In this document: piece after piece, positions 13,059 to 13,477 of the stretch
Numbering within the stretch: position 1 is the first letter of the stretch
How the letters are laid out: the number at the start of each line of letters is the position of its first letter
From: Chitinophagaceae bacterium UBA2791
Lineage (GTDB): Bacteria > Bacteroidota > Bacteroidia > Chitinophagales > Chitinophagaceae
Reading direction: 5' to 3'
Length of the DNA: 13,477 nt
NCBI GenBank assembly: GCA_002352105.1
Contig: DEHV01000006.1
Span: 167,214 to 180,690, forward strand
Translations under genes and position numbers: made by a program
The notes under the pieces: generated by a model
What the model was told of the DNA's origin: nothing
Database searches by the model: none
Seen by the model: the letters and a program-made list of their open reading frames with translations, nothing else

Positions 13059-13477
13059 TTATGTTTTTCCGTTGGCGAGTTTACTCTTCCTATACCCATA
13101 TAAAAAGTAAATAGTAAGCCCGACGATCATCCAGACCAGGAACCATAACCAGGAATCGGCAGGAATCTCTATCAGCAGGTAACTGCAGAACAATACGCCC
13201 ATGACAGGGATCAGGGAATAGTTTTTAATAAAGGTCAGGATAGCAATCGCCGCGGCCACGATCACAAACAGCAGGAACAATATCTCCTGGAGCCCATTGC
13301 TTTTCAGGTTGACCACATTTTCTCCGATCCGCTCCCAGAAGCCCCATACAAACAACGCATAAATAAGCGGCACGATATATTTTCCATTAATATACGGAAG
13401 CCGGAACCCTTTCTTAACGGACCTGTCCAACCGCGGCAGAAACAATACGCCCCCGGATACCAGGATAAAGGCGAACA
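13059..13477 (-). CDS. APC-family amino-acid permease, C-terminal part (5' end outside window)
   Basis: The minus-strand frame is open to the right edge; the TTG at 13445 is internal, since FAFILVSGGV precedes it in frame. About 138 residues are visible, with the stop codon at 13061-13059. Four hydrophobic segments are seen: the tail of one helix (FAFILVSGGVLFL), YIVPLIYALFVWGFW, EILFLLFVIVAAAIAILTFI plus LIPVMGVLFCSYLLIEI, and the last WLWFLVWMIVGLTIYFLYG. The RKGFRLPY-like loop (VKKGFRLPYINGKYIVP) and the final FLYGYRKSKL are hallmarks of the C-terminal end of cationic amino-acid transporter-type APC permeases. It is the upstream neighbour of the DUF2027-Smr gene on the same strand, 129 nt away. 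No strong terminator lies between them, although the downstream gene has its own box. Confidence 0.9.
   Translation of the reverse strand, partial: FAFILVSGGVLFLPRLDRSVKKGFRLPYINGKYIVPLIYALFVWGFWERIGENVVNLKSNGLQEILFLLFVIVAAAIAILTFIKNYSLIPVMGVLFCSYLLIEIPADSWLWFLVWMIVGLTIYFLYGYRKSKLANGKT

Noticed and set aside
12486..13103. 205-codon plus-strand frame opposite the DUF2027-Smr gene
   Set aside because: Its first two thirds are antisense to a recognised gene and the rest covers that gene's promoter; the translation resembles no family.

Overview
The window looks like chromosome from a Bacteroidota bacterium, most likely of the Chitinophagaceae/Sphingobacteriia type. Three things point there: several genes are preceded by boxes matching or nearly matching the Bacteroidota -7 promoter element TAnnTTTG; Shine-Dalgarno sequences are largely absent; and the gene families (AsmA-like with a DKK-rich tail, DUF2027-Smr, WbqC, DUF6132, a BlaI/M56 pair) are typical of that phylum. 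The placement rests on recognised family resemblance, not on a search.

Layout. (1) 2-628 is the 3' end of an AsmA-family envelope protein. (2) 699-2927 is a complete membrane-bound ion-pumping pyrophosphatase (hppA) with the GNTTAA signature of potassium-dependent enzymes, closed by a strong hairpin terminator at 3088-3119. (3) 3245-6157 is a regulator plus an apparent operon for thiol/sulfane-sulfur chemistry: Crp/Fnr regulator, DUF302, OsmC-type peroxidase, DUF6132 small membrane protein, two single-domain rhodaneses and a DUF2892 membrane protein. A dyad overlapping the stop codon of the regulator lies at about -40 from a near-consensus promoter for the DUF302 gene, which is where a class II Crp-type activator would bind. 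(4) 6470-8639 is a BlaI-type repressor and an M56 (BlaR1-like) membrane metallopeptidase, 4 nt apart, with a perfect inverted repeat overlapping the promoter. The M56 protein has no penicillin-binding sensor domain but an unrecognised 265-residue tail.

(5) 8665-9375 (minus) is an unrecognised six-helix membrane protein with acidic/His motifs. (6) 9376-11244 is a sparse region: one orphan WbqC-family gene (9855-10481, minus), a 31-bp near-perfect palindrome, an approximately 20% G+C island, and about 500 bp of ordinary composition with several inverted repeats but no convincing gene. (7) 11245-11700 encodes a LEA type 2 lipoprotein. (8) On the minus strand, 13477-11910 carries the C-terminal part of an APC-family amino-acid permease and then a DUF2027-Smr protein whose -7 box is so close to its ATG that the mRNA may be leaderless.

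No phage, insertion sequence, CRISPR array, tRNA or rRNA was seen. The most interesting part is the cysteine-rich module at 3245-6157, in which three of the seven products are domains of unknown function and a candidate operator can be placed by position. The structured, gene-poor stretch at 10500-11240 is a weaker second.
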